Of a stretch of 64,000 bases of DNA, positions 28,589 through 35,488 are shown in pieces. The stretch is from Desertivirga brevis (lineage in GTDB: Bacteria; Bacteroidota; Bacteroidia; Sphingobacteriales; Sphingobacteriaceae). The notes beneath the pieces are model-generated. The model was not told where the DNA came from. It saw nothing but the letters and a program-made list of their open reading frames with translations, and searched no databases. The stretch's first letter is position 1. Each line of letters opens with the position of its first letter. Made by a program: the position numbers and the translations under genes. The stretch lies in assembly GCF_017355835.1 (NCBI RefSeq), contig NZ_JAFEWF010000001.1, positions 124,001 to 188,000 of the forward strand, given 5' to 3'.

Positions 28589-28598
28589 GTGCGAATTA

Positions 28599-28615
28599 TC
28601 ATCGTTTTGAGGGAC
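28599..28615 (-). repeat. array core repeat, copy 5
   Basis: Plus strand TCATCGTTTTGAGGGAC. It fills the 31-base gap between the flippase-like gene stop and the acetyltransferase start. Confidence 0.7.
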
Positions 28616-28619
28616 TTGC

Positions 28620-29423
28620 CTACATTTTCTCTGCGATTACTGCTAGTAACTCCGAGCATGGGAAGAAAACCACTTGGGCTAAAAGTGTTCCGATAACCCT
28701 GGCCACTACCATATAAATTATATACTTTCTGAAGGTGGATTCAGAGCATTTGCCCAATACCACATCGTCTGTCATTATTGATAAATGGGGATCAATAAAT
28801 GTAAACATAAGGATAGTAGCGAAGCCATTAATAAAAGCAGATAGATTACTCGCCGTAGTTCTGTAATCAGGATTAATGTAAGATGCATATACCGCAGATA
28901 AAACACCTATAGTTAAAATCATAACGGCAACCACGTTTAGAATAAAAATTCTCCAGGGAAAACCATTGTCTAAACGTATCTGTGTAATATTCTCTTTTGC
29001 TGGTACTGTTAGGCTTTCCTTAAAATATAAAATCCCATTTTTTGAGAAGCCGTGCAGTAAAAGACGCGGGACGGATTTATATAAACTAAAGCTTAGAACA
29101 GCTTTTGAGAGTATCCGTTGAAATGTGGGGATCAGGAAAGCACCCAGAATAGTTCCAATGGTACACGATAAAATTACCCACCGAAAGGGCTCTATGTTAC
29201 TGCTTATACCATTTTTAATATCATTTTCTACAGCCTTTGCAAGTAACGGCGCCTGGAACCCATTGGCTGTGCGAGATATTAATACCAAGATATTAAACAA
29301 GGCAAAGGATATTGCAATCCTTCCTGTCCGGATTCCTACAATTCTTACCGAGTAGGAAAGGGTAGTAATAATATTAATCACTAAGGTAAGAACCAGGACA
29401 ATTGCGATCTGAGAGGTTATCAT
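28620..29423 (-). CDS. Lipid II flippase Amj-like membrane protein (DUF2837)
   Basis: The 267-residue protein has about six membrane helices and the DUF2837/Amj signature: TTLSYSVRIVGIRTGRIA near residue 20, ISRTANGFQAPLLAKAVE near 50 and a late FIDPHLSIMTDDVV. Amj of Bacillus subtilis is an alternative Lipid II flippase, supplying peptidoglycan precursors when MurJ is blocked. A horizontally acquired extra copy could protect against inhibitors or toxins aimed at the main flippase; that is inference. It occupies one unit between core copies 5 and 6. Confidence 0.85.
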   Translation of the reverse strand: MITSQIAIVLVLTLVINIITTLSYSVRIVGIRTGRIAISFALFNILVLISRTANGFQAPLLAKAVENDIKNGISSNIEPFRWVILSCTIGTILGAFLIPTFQRILSKAVLSFSLYKSVPRLLLHGFSKNGILYFKESLTVPAKENITQIRLDNGFPWRIFILNVVAVMILTIGVLSAVYASYINPDYRTTASNLSAFINGFATILMFTFIDPHLSIMTDDVVLGKCSESTFRKYIIYMVVARVIGTLLAQVVFFPCSELLAVIAEKM

Positions 29424-29482
29424 AGCACTATTAGAAAGTTCCTAAAATTATAAATAATCTACCGGTCTAATGGAAATTGAAA

Positions 29483-29499
29483 GCATCGTTTTTTGAGAC
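29483..29499 (-). repeat. array core repeat, copy 6
   Basis: Plus strand GCATCGTTTTTTGAGAC, in the 220-base gap between the flippase-like and leucine-rich repeat genes. In this gap GTTTTTTG lies upstream in the minus direction as a possible partner arm. Confidence 0.75.
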
Positions 29500-29643
29500 A
29501 AGAGTAATGATTGATATGTAAGTTTGGAACGTCTTAAAGTAAGATAAGGATTCCGAACAAAAAACTTCGACTTGCATTACCTCCTTAAGGTATTAAGAAA
29601 TGAAACCTATAGCAAATATGCTTATCGGAGCAGCAATCAACTT

Positions 29644-30426
29644 TTACCATTCCTTTCCAGGATATAACCTCTTGTTGTCGTAGTCCCAATCCATAAACAA
29701 TCCTGCTGTTAATTTTTCATGGTTCGCTTTTATCAATTCTCTTGTAAGCCTTGGAATAATTCCAGTAATATCAAACCGCTCCAAATTCTGCAATTCTAAA
29801 ATGGTCTCGTAGGAATTGTCAACTACAGATGAAGTTGTTAAATCTAGGTGTCTTAAATTTTTTAGATTACTATACGCCTTTAAACTTCTCAGTCGGAGTT
29901 TTTTTGGAGCAAATGCGTCCCCGCCCAAACGCAAGCCTTTCAACTGCGTCATTTGTCCAATTAGCTCATAATTCTCGACCTTGAATGAATTCTCGATCGA
30001 GAGTAATTGTAAATTTTTCAGTTCTAAAAGCGGGCTTATATCAATTAGTCGGCTAAAACTGTTCAAGTTTAATCGTTTAAGCTTTTGAAGCTTTGAAATA
30101 CTAGAACTGTTTTCAACTGTTGAAGTCCAAAAGTGGAGCTGTTCGAGATTTTTCATTTTGCAAACTGCCTCAAAAAATTCTTGATTTACTCTATGTCGGA
30201 CAGAGAGGGCCTTAACTGAGTCAAGAGTAGGAAGAACCTCTATCCATTTGTCCTCGAGTTCTTTTCTGTGCTTTAAGCTTGTACCAACTGGAAAGTCCAT
30301 CGCCAAGGTATTTATTCCTAGTTCCGTGGCAGAGAAAACCTTCTCAGTAATTTCCTGCACATTCAAAATGTCGGGACCTTTTTCCTTCCTGGAATAGAAC
30401 AAGTTTAATTTATGACGGTCTTTCAT
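29644..30426 (-). CDS. leucine-rich repeat protein, cassette gene
   Basis: The 260-residue protein carries about six leucine-rich repeats from residue 75 to 225, of the internalin-like spacing (ISKLQKLKRLNLNSFSRLID, NLQLLSIENSF, KNLRHLDLTTSS, LQNLERFDITG). It lacks a signal peptide, so it is probably cytoplasmic. Such small LRR proteins are found among putative immunity proteins to polymorphic toxins in Bacteroidota. The function is otherwise unknown. One unit between core copies 6 and 7. Confidence 0.8.
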   Translation of the reverse strand: MKDRHKLNLFYSRKEKGPDILNVQEITEKVFSATELGINTLAMDFPVGTSLKHRKELEDKWIEVLPTLDSVKALSVRHRVNQEFFEAVCKMKNLEQLHFWTSTVENSSSISKLQKLKRLNLNSFSRLIDISPLLELKNLQLLSIENSFKVENYELIGQMTQLKGLRLGGDAFAPKKLRLRSLKAYSNLKNLRHLDLTTSSVVDNSYETILELQNLERFDITGIIPRLTRELIKANHEKLTAGLFMDWDYDNKRLYPGKEW

Positions 30427-30510
30427 TCCTTTGCTTTTAACATCTTTATATAGGAGCTTTGCAAAACTCTCATATACCGGTTTTTATTTTAAGTCTAATT
30501 ATTGCGGATA

Positions 30511-30527
30511 CTATCGTTTTTTGAGAC
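30511..30527 (-). repeat. array core repeat, copy 7
   Basis: Plus strand CTATCGTTTTTTGAGAC, the exact consensus; 20 bases beyond the next gene stop. It shares the extended AGTACT flank with copy 9. Confidence 0.8.
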
Positions 30528-30547
30528 AGTACTTCGATTGAGCGACG

Positions 30548-31090
30548 TTATTTTTTTTTCAACCAGTGCCTATTTCCGCGATTTGGGAAATAAAACACCA
30601 CGAGCAAGTTATTTTTATTCTCTTCTAAAATCTTTATTCTCTTGATATTTTCTAAATCATTTAGCTCATCCACAAGGTCAAATCCGCTCATTTCACCTAA
30701 CACCACCTCGTAAAGTCCATACTTTCTAATTAGTTCTACGTTAGGGCGTCCCATTACACTTTTTCCAGTTACCTGCACTCTTAGATTGTCGTTGAAGTCA
30801 TTACCATACGTTCTGTCTAATCCGAATCCAGTTAGTATAATTGCTATGAAAGGAATAAACATGGGCAGCATACTTAATCCTAAAAGAGTGGCTAAAGTCC
30901 ATCCGTAAAATCTAACTCCTCTTTTACTCCAAAATTTTATAAGTATGTAAAGGGTATAGACTAGCCATATCCAGAAAAATATCCTGTCGGCCCAATATCC
31001 TTGCAGGCTAATACCTTTTACAATGTCAAGCACAAGGTTAAGGATTAAAGCTGCTGAGAGAATTAAGTAGATTAAGAAGATTCTTTTCAT
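30548..31090 (-). CDS. unknown membrane protein with soluble C-terminal domain
   Basis: The 180-residue protein has three membrane helices (about 4-22, 36-54 and 65-88), then a soluble domain of some 85 residues (VELIRKYGLYEVVLGEMSG ... NNLLVVFYFPNRGNRHWLKK). No family is recognised. It opens the largest core-to-core interval of the array (copies 7 to 8), which holds several genes. Confidence 0.7.
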   Translation of the reverse strand: MKRIFLIYLILSAALILNLVLDIVKGISLQGYWADRIFFWIWLVYTLYILIKFWSKRGVRFYGWTLATLLGLSMLPMFIPFIAIILTGFGLDRTYGNDFNDNLRVQVTGKSVMGRPNVELIRKYGLYEVVLGEMSGFDLVDELNDLENIKRIKILEENKNNLLVVFYFPNRGNRHWLKKK

Positions 31091-31122
31091 TTATTAATGA
31101 CGCTCAATTTGTTTATATAACT

Positions 31123-31269
31123 CTAAAATATATTATAAAGGCAGGTTTTCGGAGGACCTCCTGTCATGAAGTTCATTAGGAAAACAAACGTCAAGTAAAC
31201 AGCACATGCAATTATAACTGTCACCAGAGTTAGTGTTTTAACCCAAAATTTAACGTTTTCTTGATTCAT
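31123..31269 (-). CDS. 48-residue single-pass membrane peptide
   Basis: An ATG at 31269 opens MNQENVKFWVKTLTLVTVI, followed by a hydrophobic helix (TLVTVIIACAVYLTFVFLM) and a short tail ending CLYNIF and TAG. It begins 5 bases after the stop of the gene at 31275-31508, consistent with cotranslation. Too short for family assignment. Confidence 0.5.
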   Translation of the reverse strand: MNQENVKFWVKTLTLVTVIIACAVYLTFVFLMNFMTGGPPKTCLYNIF

Positions 31270-31274
31270 CGCTT

Positions 31275-31508
31275 TTACATAAAACCTCTATTAACTGGGT
31301 AATTTATCCTTTTATGAGATAGTAGACGTAATGCTTTTTGACATTGTTTTAACCAGTCCTTTTCTTGAATAGCGACCACCGGCAATAGTTCAATTTCTGA
31401 GTACTTTTCAATTTCTTCTAAACACACTTTGGTTAGCTCTTGATCAAGTGTTCCGTATTCCAATATGAAGTGTACAGTCCAGAGTTGAACCAAATATTGT
31501 CCCTCCAT
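31275..31508 (-). CDS. small unknown protein, possibly the 3' part of a broken gene
   Basis: The 77-residue frame starts at ATG 31508 and is largely helical and acidic (ELTKVCLEEIEKYSEIELLP). It lies in the same reading frame as the lipoprotein at 31536-31766; only one TGA (31536-31538) separates them. The codons between read SFAHTLKGL, which would fit a read-through DGSF... sequence if TGA had been GGA. It may therefore be a real small gene or the tail of a disrupted one. Confidence 0.45.
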   Translation of the reverse strand: MEGQYLVQLWTVHFILEYGTLDQELTKVCLEEIEKYSEIELLPVVAIQEKDWLKQCQKALRLLSHKRINYPVNRGFM

Positions 31509-31535
31509 CAGACCTTTCAGGGTGTGAGCAAAACT

Positions 31536-31766
31536 TCAATCTACAGTTGTTCTTACAGAATCCAGCTTTTTATACGGATAACTACTACTTTTATACCAAT
31601 CGCCATTTGATTTGTATGCCCATAAAGCTACTTTTCCACCTATTGGCTTCCCAAGAATTGGATCGTAAATGCGACCGGTAACAATTGTAATCGTTTCCGA
31701 TTCTTCTTCTTTACATCTTACCTGCAAGACTACAATCAAAAGTAGCAATAGGTATAATTTTGTCAT
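31536..31766 (-). CDS. small lipoprotein, possibly truncated by a stop codon
   Basis: The 76-residue frame has a lipoprotein signal with lipobox-like VRC near residue 18, then TGRIYDPILGKPIGGKVALW, which resembles the start of a carboxypeptidase-regulatory-like beta-sandwich. Such domains need about 80 residues after this point, so the TGA after RTTVD probably truncates it. The frame remains open beyond the stop into the gene at 31275-31508. Confidence 0.5.
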   Translation of the reverse strand: MTKLYLLLLLIVVLQVRCKEEESETITIVTGRIYDPILGKPIGGKVALWAYKSNGDWYKSSSYPYKKLDSVRTTVD

Positions 31767-31862
31767 AAGCTAATTTACATCAAAAAAACAAAAGACATTT
31801 AAATATCTGTTCTGTGGCTCTTCTAGACCATAACTCATACATGGTAGTATTGGGCAGGCAAT

Positions 31863-32234
31863 TTAGTCCGCTGTTTCAGATTGTCGCCAGTCGAGAATAT
31901 GTGTCAGGATTCCCTTATTCCAACAATCTAATGTTCCGCTTGCTGTTAATGAAAAAATATCTTTATTGTTTTGAGCGATAGTTTCTAAAGCCAGAACTGC
32001 TTCTCGTTCTAAGGTTGCTAATAAAGCCGTGGAAGTCCAAATTTTGACGGAGTCGTTGTTATGATTAAGTAGTTGATAAAATGCTTCCCGCGTTTCACTA
32101 GTACCTTTTCTAATCTGATTAATTGACTTCATCAAAGCTTTGTGAATCTTGTTCCCTTTTTTTGAATCACCATTCAAAATGCATTCCCCATGCTCACAAG
32201 CTAGTCTTATGTACTCTTGGATTGGATCGGTCAT
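31863..32234 (-). CDS. DUF2019-like helical protein, cassette gene
   Basis: The 123-residue protein shows HGECILNGDSKKGNKIHKAL, an HDxx-type LLNHNNDSVKIWTSTALL and a C-terminal LEREAVLALETIA, matching the HEAT-like DUF2019 pattern. DUF2019 proteins are found in toxin immunity neighbourhoods. There is no signal peptide. The ATG at 32234 is followed by a typical acidic start. Confidence 0.7.
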   Translation of the reverse strand: MTDPIQEYIRLACEHGECILNGDSKKGNKIHKALMKSINQIRKGTSETREAFYQLLNHNNDSVKIWTSTALLATLEREAVLALETIAQNNKDIFSLTASGTLDCWNKGILTHILDWRQSETAD

Positions 32235-32393
32235 TGGTTTTTATCTTACTTGCCCTAACGGCTAAGGGTTTAAGTAGTGCCCGATTAGAAGCAATTCACT
32301 GTCACCCCGCACTAAGGTAAATAAAAAGAAGAAAAGGAACGAGATTTACGCCGCCCGGGCATAACATAAACACTGTATTGACTGCTGGGCTTT

Positions 32394-32750
32394 TTAGTCA
32401 GTCTTTTTGATAAACCTCTTATTTTCTTGGTGTGTAGCAATCTCGTCGCTAAGTATTACGGAGTCACCTTGGCGGATTACCTCAAAGCTTTCATCTTTTT
32501 TATTTTCGAAGTTTAAGTCCACTTGGTCGAAATCATGCAAGCTTAAATGCCATTTTCCCTTTTCGGTGCTAGGCGAGAGCGTTTCTTGTGTCAGCGAAAA
32601 TGTACTATCGTCTAGTAGGGTTAATATCGTTTCATTATTTCCAAATAAAAAATAAGTTCCTACTAAATCTTTTATTAAGGTATTATGAGAACTGTTGCCG
32701 ATAAGAAAATATAGTATTGGAAATAACAAAAAGAAAAACCTAAAACACAT
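32394..32750 (-). CDS. small exported protein of unknown function
   Basis: The 118-residue frame begins with a hydrophobic signal-like segment (FRFFFLLFPILYFLIGN), then a beta-rich lipocalin-like strand order (LVGTYFLFGNNETILTLLDD, TEKGKWHLSLHDFDQVDLNF) common in Bacteroidota secreted proteins. It starts 76 bases inside the upstream membrane-protein gene in another frame, so the two are likely cotranslated. The following gap 32235-32393 holds GC-richer inverted segments but no gene. Confidence 0.6.
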   Translation of the reverse strand: MCFRFFFLLFPILYFLIGNSSHNTLIKDLVGTYFLFGNNETILTLLDDSTFSLTQETLSPSTEKGKWHLSLHDFDQVDLNFENKKDESFEVIRQGDSVILSDEIATHQENKRFIKKTD

Positions 32751-32887
32751 TTTAAAATTCTTCTTGTCGCCGATTTCTTAGTTCCTTGCAAAAGGAGCCC
32801 AACCCCCAAGGGTGGGACTAACAGCAAAAGTAAAGTTCCTATTGATTCCACGGAGGTTGTCGATTTTTTTAGGCTTGCAATTAACAT
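32675..32887 (-). CDS. small two-helix membrane protein
   Basis: The 70-residue frame has two hydrophobic helices (LLLLLVPPLGVGLLL and YYIFLSATVLIIP) with a basic loop TKKSATRRILK. The ATG at 32887 is preceded by a promoter-like TTGAAC-N16-TATATA. It overlaps the next gene by 76 bases. No family recognised. Confidence 0.5.
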   Translation of the reverse strand: MLIASLKKSTTSVESIGTLLLLLVPPLGVGLLLQGTKKSATRRILKCVLGFSFCYFQYYIFLSATVLIIP

Positions 32888-32916
32888 CGCCTAAAGGCAA
32901 TTGCGCTTACTTCCCA

Positions 32917-32944
32917 TATATACGAAATTTTATCTAGCGTTCAA
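32917..32944 (-). promoter_or_regulatory. sigma-70-like promoter in a shared leader, copy 1
   Basis: In the minus direction TTGAAC (32944-32939) and TATATA (32922-32917) are spaced by 16 bases. The surrounding 45-50 bases are repeated at 34336-34363. The motif is closer to the enterobacterial -35/-10 consensus than to the Bacteroidota TTTG/TAnnTTTG type. Confidence 0.5.
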
Positions 32945-32961
32945 GAACTTATCTTCTTATA

Positions 32962-33007
32962 GCAATGGTGAACCAAGAAACAGATGTACACAGGCCTACT
33001 GTTCCAG
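32962..33007 (-). repeat. shared cassette leader block, copy 2
   Basis: Diverged copy of 27152-27203 (AATGGTGAACCAAGAAACAG, then GATGTAC and GTTCCAG). It joins directly to the acetyltransferase fragment, marking a junction. Confidence 0.6.
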
Positions 33008-33013
33008 AATGTA

Positions 33014-33090
33014 ATCATTTCTTTTTCACTTTTTACCCAAGAAATAAGTCGGTCAAAATCTTCGTATCCAAATGTTTCTAGTTCTATCAT
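33014..33090 (-). pseudogene. 5' fragment of the GNAT acetyltransferase cassette
   Basis: These 77 bases match 28512-28588 with three mismatches and include the start codon and first 25 codons of the acetyltransferase. A core copy precedes the ATG in both places, with similar short linkers (GATAGTAATTGCAG here, GATGATAATTCGCAC there). The rest of the gene is missing. Confidence 0.85.
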
Positions 33091-33099
33091 CTGCAATTA

Positions 33100-33116
33100 C
33101 TATCGTTTTTTGAGAT
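33100..33116 (-). repeat. array core repeat, copy 8
   Basis: Plus strand CTATCGTTTTTTGAGAT. It abuts the stop codon of the gene at 33118-33555. Confidence 0.75.
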
Positions 33117-33117
33117 C

Positions 33118-33555
33118 TTACGGCTTTTGGGGACCAGAACCATTTTGAGAATCTTTCCAAGAATATGCTCGGATATCTTCCTCAGGCTTTCGCTTTTCAT
33201 AAACCGAGTTAATATCGCAGGTCCAGTCGTAGCCAGTACGCTCACTATAATATAGAATAAGTTTGTCATGCTTGATTTCATTTATTCTGGTAGATAAGTC
33301 ATATAGAGCGTCGTTTACATCTTCTTCATGGTAGCAAGATATGTGTGTATGTATGTCTGTGCTTCCATCTGGATCTACCAAGCCAATTGTAATTTCAGAG
33401 TTATAAGTTGCAATCCAGATTGAAAATTCATTTGATAAGCTTCTAAGTTCGCAATCAAATGAACCGTCCACCTGATATTTTAGCGTCGGCAGGAACTCAG
33501 GGTATTTATTCTTTAAGAATAATTCAATCAATTCTGATAATCTAGTCTGGTTCAC
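33118..33555 (-). CDS. unknown cytoplasmic protein, cassette gene (immunity-like)
   Basis: The 145-residue protein starts with GTG at 33555 (NQTRLSELIELFLKN). The middle has paired beta strands (FSIWIATYNSEITIGLVD) and a conserved-looking ILYYSERTGYDWTCDIN near residue 100. Composition and size resemble immunity proteins of polymorphic toxin systems, but I cannot name the family. One unit between core copies 8 and 9. Confidence 0.65.
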   Translation of the reverse strand: MNQTRLSELIELFLKNKYPEFLPTLKYQVDGSFDCELRSLSNEFSIWIATYNSEITIGLVDPDGSTDIHTHISCYHEEDVNDALYDLSTRINEIKHDKLILYYSERTGYDWTCDINSVYEKRKPEEDIRAYSWKDSQNGSGPQKP

Positions 33556-33648
33556 TCTGTGAATTTTTTCTGTGGCAAATATCCGAAGGCTTTAACAAAT
33601 ATGGCTATTCCTAGAATTAGCATAGTAATTGCAACCTGCAAAGGTTTC

Positions 33649-33665
33649 CTATCCTTTTTTGAGAC
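33649..33665 (-). repeat. array core repeat, copy 9
   Basis: Plus strand CTATCCTTTTTTGAGAC. It lies inside a wider inverted repeat, AAACCTTTGCAGG against CCTAAAGGTTT in the minus direction. Confidence 0.75.
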
Positions 33666-33716
33666 AGTACTGTAAGTTATGACACCTATAAGTACAAACC
33701 TTTAGGTGACCAGAAG

Positions 33717-34280
33717 TCATTTTTTAGTTCCACACTCATTGTAAGCTTTGACGACAGCTTCTCTGTCTTTAGGAGAATATTTGTCTGTTTCAGTCCATGC
33801 TTTAAATAATTCTGGGCAGTCAGAAATCAGGCTTGCAATTCTCTGCCTAGGATTTATAACATTTAAATAAACAATCTTGTCGTCCTTAACCATTATTGGT
33901 AATATGGAAGTGGAGCCGTCATAAGGATGGGTTGAGTATAGATTGTAAAGTGAAAGTTTTCCTTTTATAACTTCATTAAAAAATCGGCTGTTGTCGCCAG
34001 TGAGAGAAACGAAAGTGTGGGACACACCTTGTTCGTCTTTAACAACAAAAGATTTTATGTCAGACGGGCCAAACTTTTTCTTTTCATTATTTTCAATTAC
34101 TGTTAGGCGCTTTGCAAGAGCTGAAAAATTAATCTTTCCCGTAATTGTAGGGGTCGTTACTATTTGGCAAATAATTGTATCTCCACTTGTCGTTACGTAA
34201 GAGCCATCTTTCATTCTGCTTTGTGCTGCCAGTTGCAAAGTTGTGAAGAAAAGGAACAAGGATAATAGTACGATTTTCAT
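33717..34280 (-). CDS. exported protein of unknown function, cassette gene
   Basis: The 187-residue protein has a signal peptide ending in LAAQS (residue 20). The mature part begins MKDGSYVTTSGDTIICQIV, a beta-strand start common in Bacteroidota secreted proteins, and ends with two conserved-type Cys (ISDCPELFKAW and YNECGTKK) that may form a disulphide. No family recognised. A promoter-like TTGAAC-N16-TATATA lies upstream. One unit between core copies 9 and 10. Confidence 0.7.
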   Translation of the reverse strand: MKIVLLSLFLFFTTLQLAAQSRMKDGSYVTTSGDTIICQIVTTPTITGKINFSALAKRLTVIENNEKKKFGPSDIKSFVVKDEQGVSHTFVSLTGDNSRFFNEVIKGKLSLYNLYSTHPYDGSTSILPIMVKDDKIVYLNVINPRQRIASLISDCPELFKAWTETDKYSPKDREAVVKAYNECGTKK

Positions 34281-34335
34281 GTTTTATAATTTCTGGGAAC
34301 GTGTGAGGATAAACGCAATAGAGCTTTATTTCCCA

Positions 34336-34363
34336 TATATACGAAGTTTTCTCTAAAGTTCAA
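34336..34363 (-). promoter_or_regulatory. sigma-70-like promoter in a shared leader, copy 2
   Basis: TTGAAC and TATATA with a 16-base spacer in the minus direction, 56 bases before the ATG at 34280. The block CCCATATATACGAAGTTTT is shared with 32911-32930. Confidence 0.5.
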
Positions 34364-34375
34364 GTGTTGAGGATA

Positions 34376-34392
34376 TCATCGTTTTGTAAGAC
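34376..34392 (-). repeat. array core repeat, copy 10
   Basis: Plus strand TCATCGTTTTGTAAGAC, 33 bases beyond the stop of the macrodomain gene. Confidence 0.7.
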
Positions 34393-34425
34393 ATAGGTAC
34401 GTCTTCTTCAATGGTGGCGCTGTCC

Positions 34426-34899
34426 CTAAAAATCGTAGACAGTAACATCAACCAGCTTATCAACAATATGCGTAAATACGAGTGGTTCAATTTTATCCCA
34501 TGATCCTCCAGCAAGACCACAGCCGATCCTAGGCATATGAACAGAAGCACTAAAGTCTTTAGCGAAATTTCCCACCTTGTCGAGCCCCGAAGCAACAGCA
34601 TCATAACGGATTGGGGGCACACCATCTTTGTCTCTTCTTATATCCCGTTGCCCGATTACATTCGCTATCCAAGTATCCTTCTCTACCTGCACAAACTGCA
34701 CTTCTCCTAGTTTGAAATTATCCTTCGATTTGTACCACTCGCGATATTTCTTCTCCGGTTCAGACCACTTCTGGGATAGGGCCATAACAAAACCTTTACC
34801 CCAACCACCTACGTCATTGCAGATATGAACGATAATTTTATTCCCCTTCGCTGTTGGGCTCGTTGCATCTCCTTTAATATATTTGATGTCTGTTATCAT
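34426..34899 (-). CDS. macrodomain (ADP-ribose-binding) protein, cassette gene
   Basis: The 157-residue protein is a single macro domain: YIKGDATSP near residue 7, IIVHICNDVGGWGKGFVMAL near 24, the phosphate-binding MPRIGCGLAGGSW near 124. The family removes or binds ADP-ribose, including from proteins, O-acetyl-ADP-ribose and phosphorylated ADP-ribose. Encoded alone in a cassette, it could counter ADP-ribosylating toxins; that role is inferred. One unit between core copies 10 and 11. Confidence 0.88.
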   Translation of the reverse strand: MITDIKYIKGDATSPTAKGNKIIVHICNDVGGWGKGFVMALSQKWSEPEKKYREWYKSKDNFKLGEVQFVQVEKDTWIANVIGQRDIRRDKDGVPPIRYDAVASGLDKVGNFAKDFSASVHMPRIGCGLAGGSWDKIEPLVFTHIVDKLVDVTVYDF

Positions 34900-34930
34900 C
34901 AGTTACTATTTTTGTGCTTCGTACAATGTA

Positions 34931-34947
34931 CTATCCTTTTTTGCGAC
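34931..34947 (-). repeat. array core repeat, copy 11
   Basis: Plus strand CTATCCTTTTTTGCGAC, between the macrodomain gene and the DUF4279 gene. The rightmost copy found. Confidence 0.7.
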
Positions 34948-35064
34948 TGACAAGCATGAGGGCTAAAAATTGAGAGGGTTGAATATCCTTCTTCCGTTTC
35001 CGCACTTAACTTGATAAAAACAGAGTAAACAAGGTAAACAAATCAAAAGCGATGTATGTACATG

Positions 35065-35487
35065 TTACTCCGTCGAATCGTAAGCCCATTGGGTTAAACG
35101 TAACTCGATGTTCAAGTGCCCGGCAATTCTAATGAATTGTGCAGGAAAACTGTCATGTTGAACCTCTATCTTTAATCCGTCTATTCTAGAATTATACGAA
35201 AAATCAATTGCGATACTGTCAATTGTCTTATCCATTTCCAGCTTCTCCAAATAATGCTTGTTATCTTTTAAAAAAGCAGTCGTTTCTTTTATCTGAGCAG
35301 GCAAGTCAGAATATTCTGCATTGCTAATGTCGTAAATTATTGTTGAGGTATTTCTCTTTTCGCCTTCAGGTTTAGTCTTTCTAAATGGTTCTCCTTTTCG
35401 ATGAATTGTCGCTGGTCTCAAATCCCAGCCCAATATTAAAAAATCCGGATCAAGATCCTTACCCGATATTAGTAAAATCGCTCCCAT
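35065..35487 (-). CDS. DUF4279-like protein, cassette gene
   Basis: The 140-residue protein opens LLISGKDLDPDFLILGWDLR followed by KGEPFRKTK, matching DUF4279, then a helical middle and a strand pattern ending ELRLTQWAYDS. Function unknown; the family is frequent near toxin-immunity loci. It starts 1 base after the membrane-protein gene upstream, so the two are translationally coupled. Confidence 0.7.
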   Translation of the reverse strand: MGAILLISGKDLDPDFLILGWDLRPATIHRKGEPFRKTKPEGEKRNTSTIIYDISNAEYSDLPAQIKETTAFLKDNKHYLEKLEMDKTIDSIAIDFSYNSRIDGLKIEVQHDSFPAQFIRIAGHLNIELRLTQWAYDSTE

Positions 35488-35488
35488 T

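Noticed and set aside
32235..32393. GC-richer inverted segments as a true attC site
   Set aside because: GTTAGGGC is close to an R' box but the matching left box and hairpin could not be laid out by eye.
34353..34625. 90-codon ORF overlapping the macrodomain gene
   Set aside because: It is an alternative frame over the conserved macrodomain coding region and has no signal of its own.
24771..34947. Treating the core repeat as a classical integron attC site
   Set aside because: Neither end matches RYYYAAC or GTTRRRY, most copies lack paired arms, and no IntI-type integrase is present. Only the array layout is similar.
24771..34947. Core repeat as a CRISPR repeat
   Set aside because: Spacing is irregular and the intervals hold genes of hundreds of bases, with no cas genes.
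24771..34947. Core repeat as a transcription terminator
   Set aside because: In the direction of the genes it is A-rich, not T-rich, and has no consistent GC hairpin.
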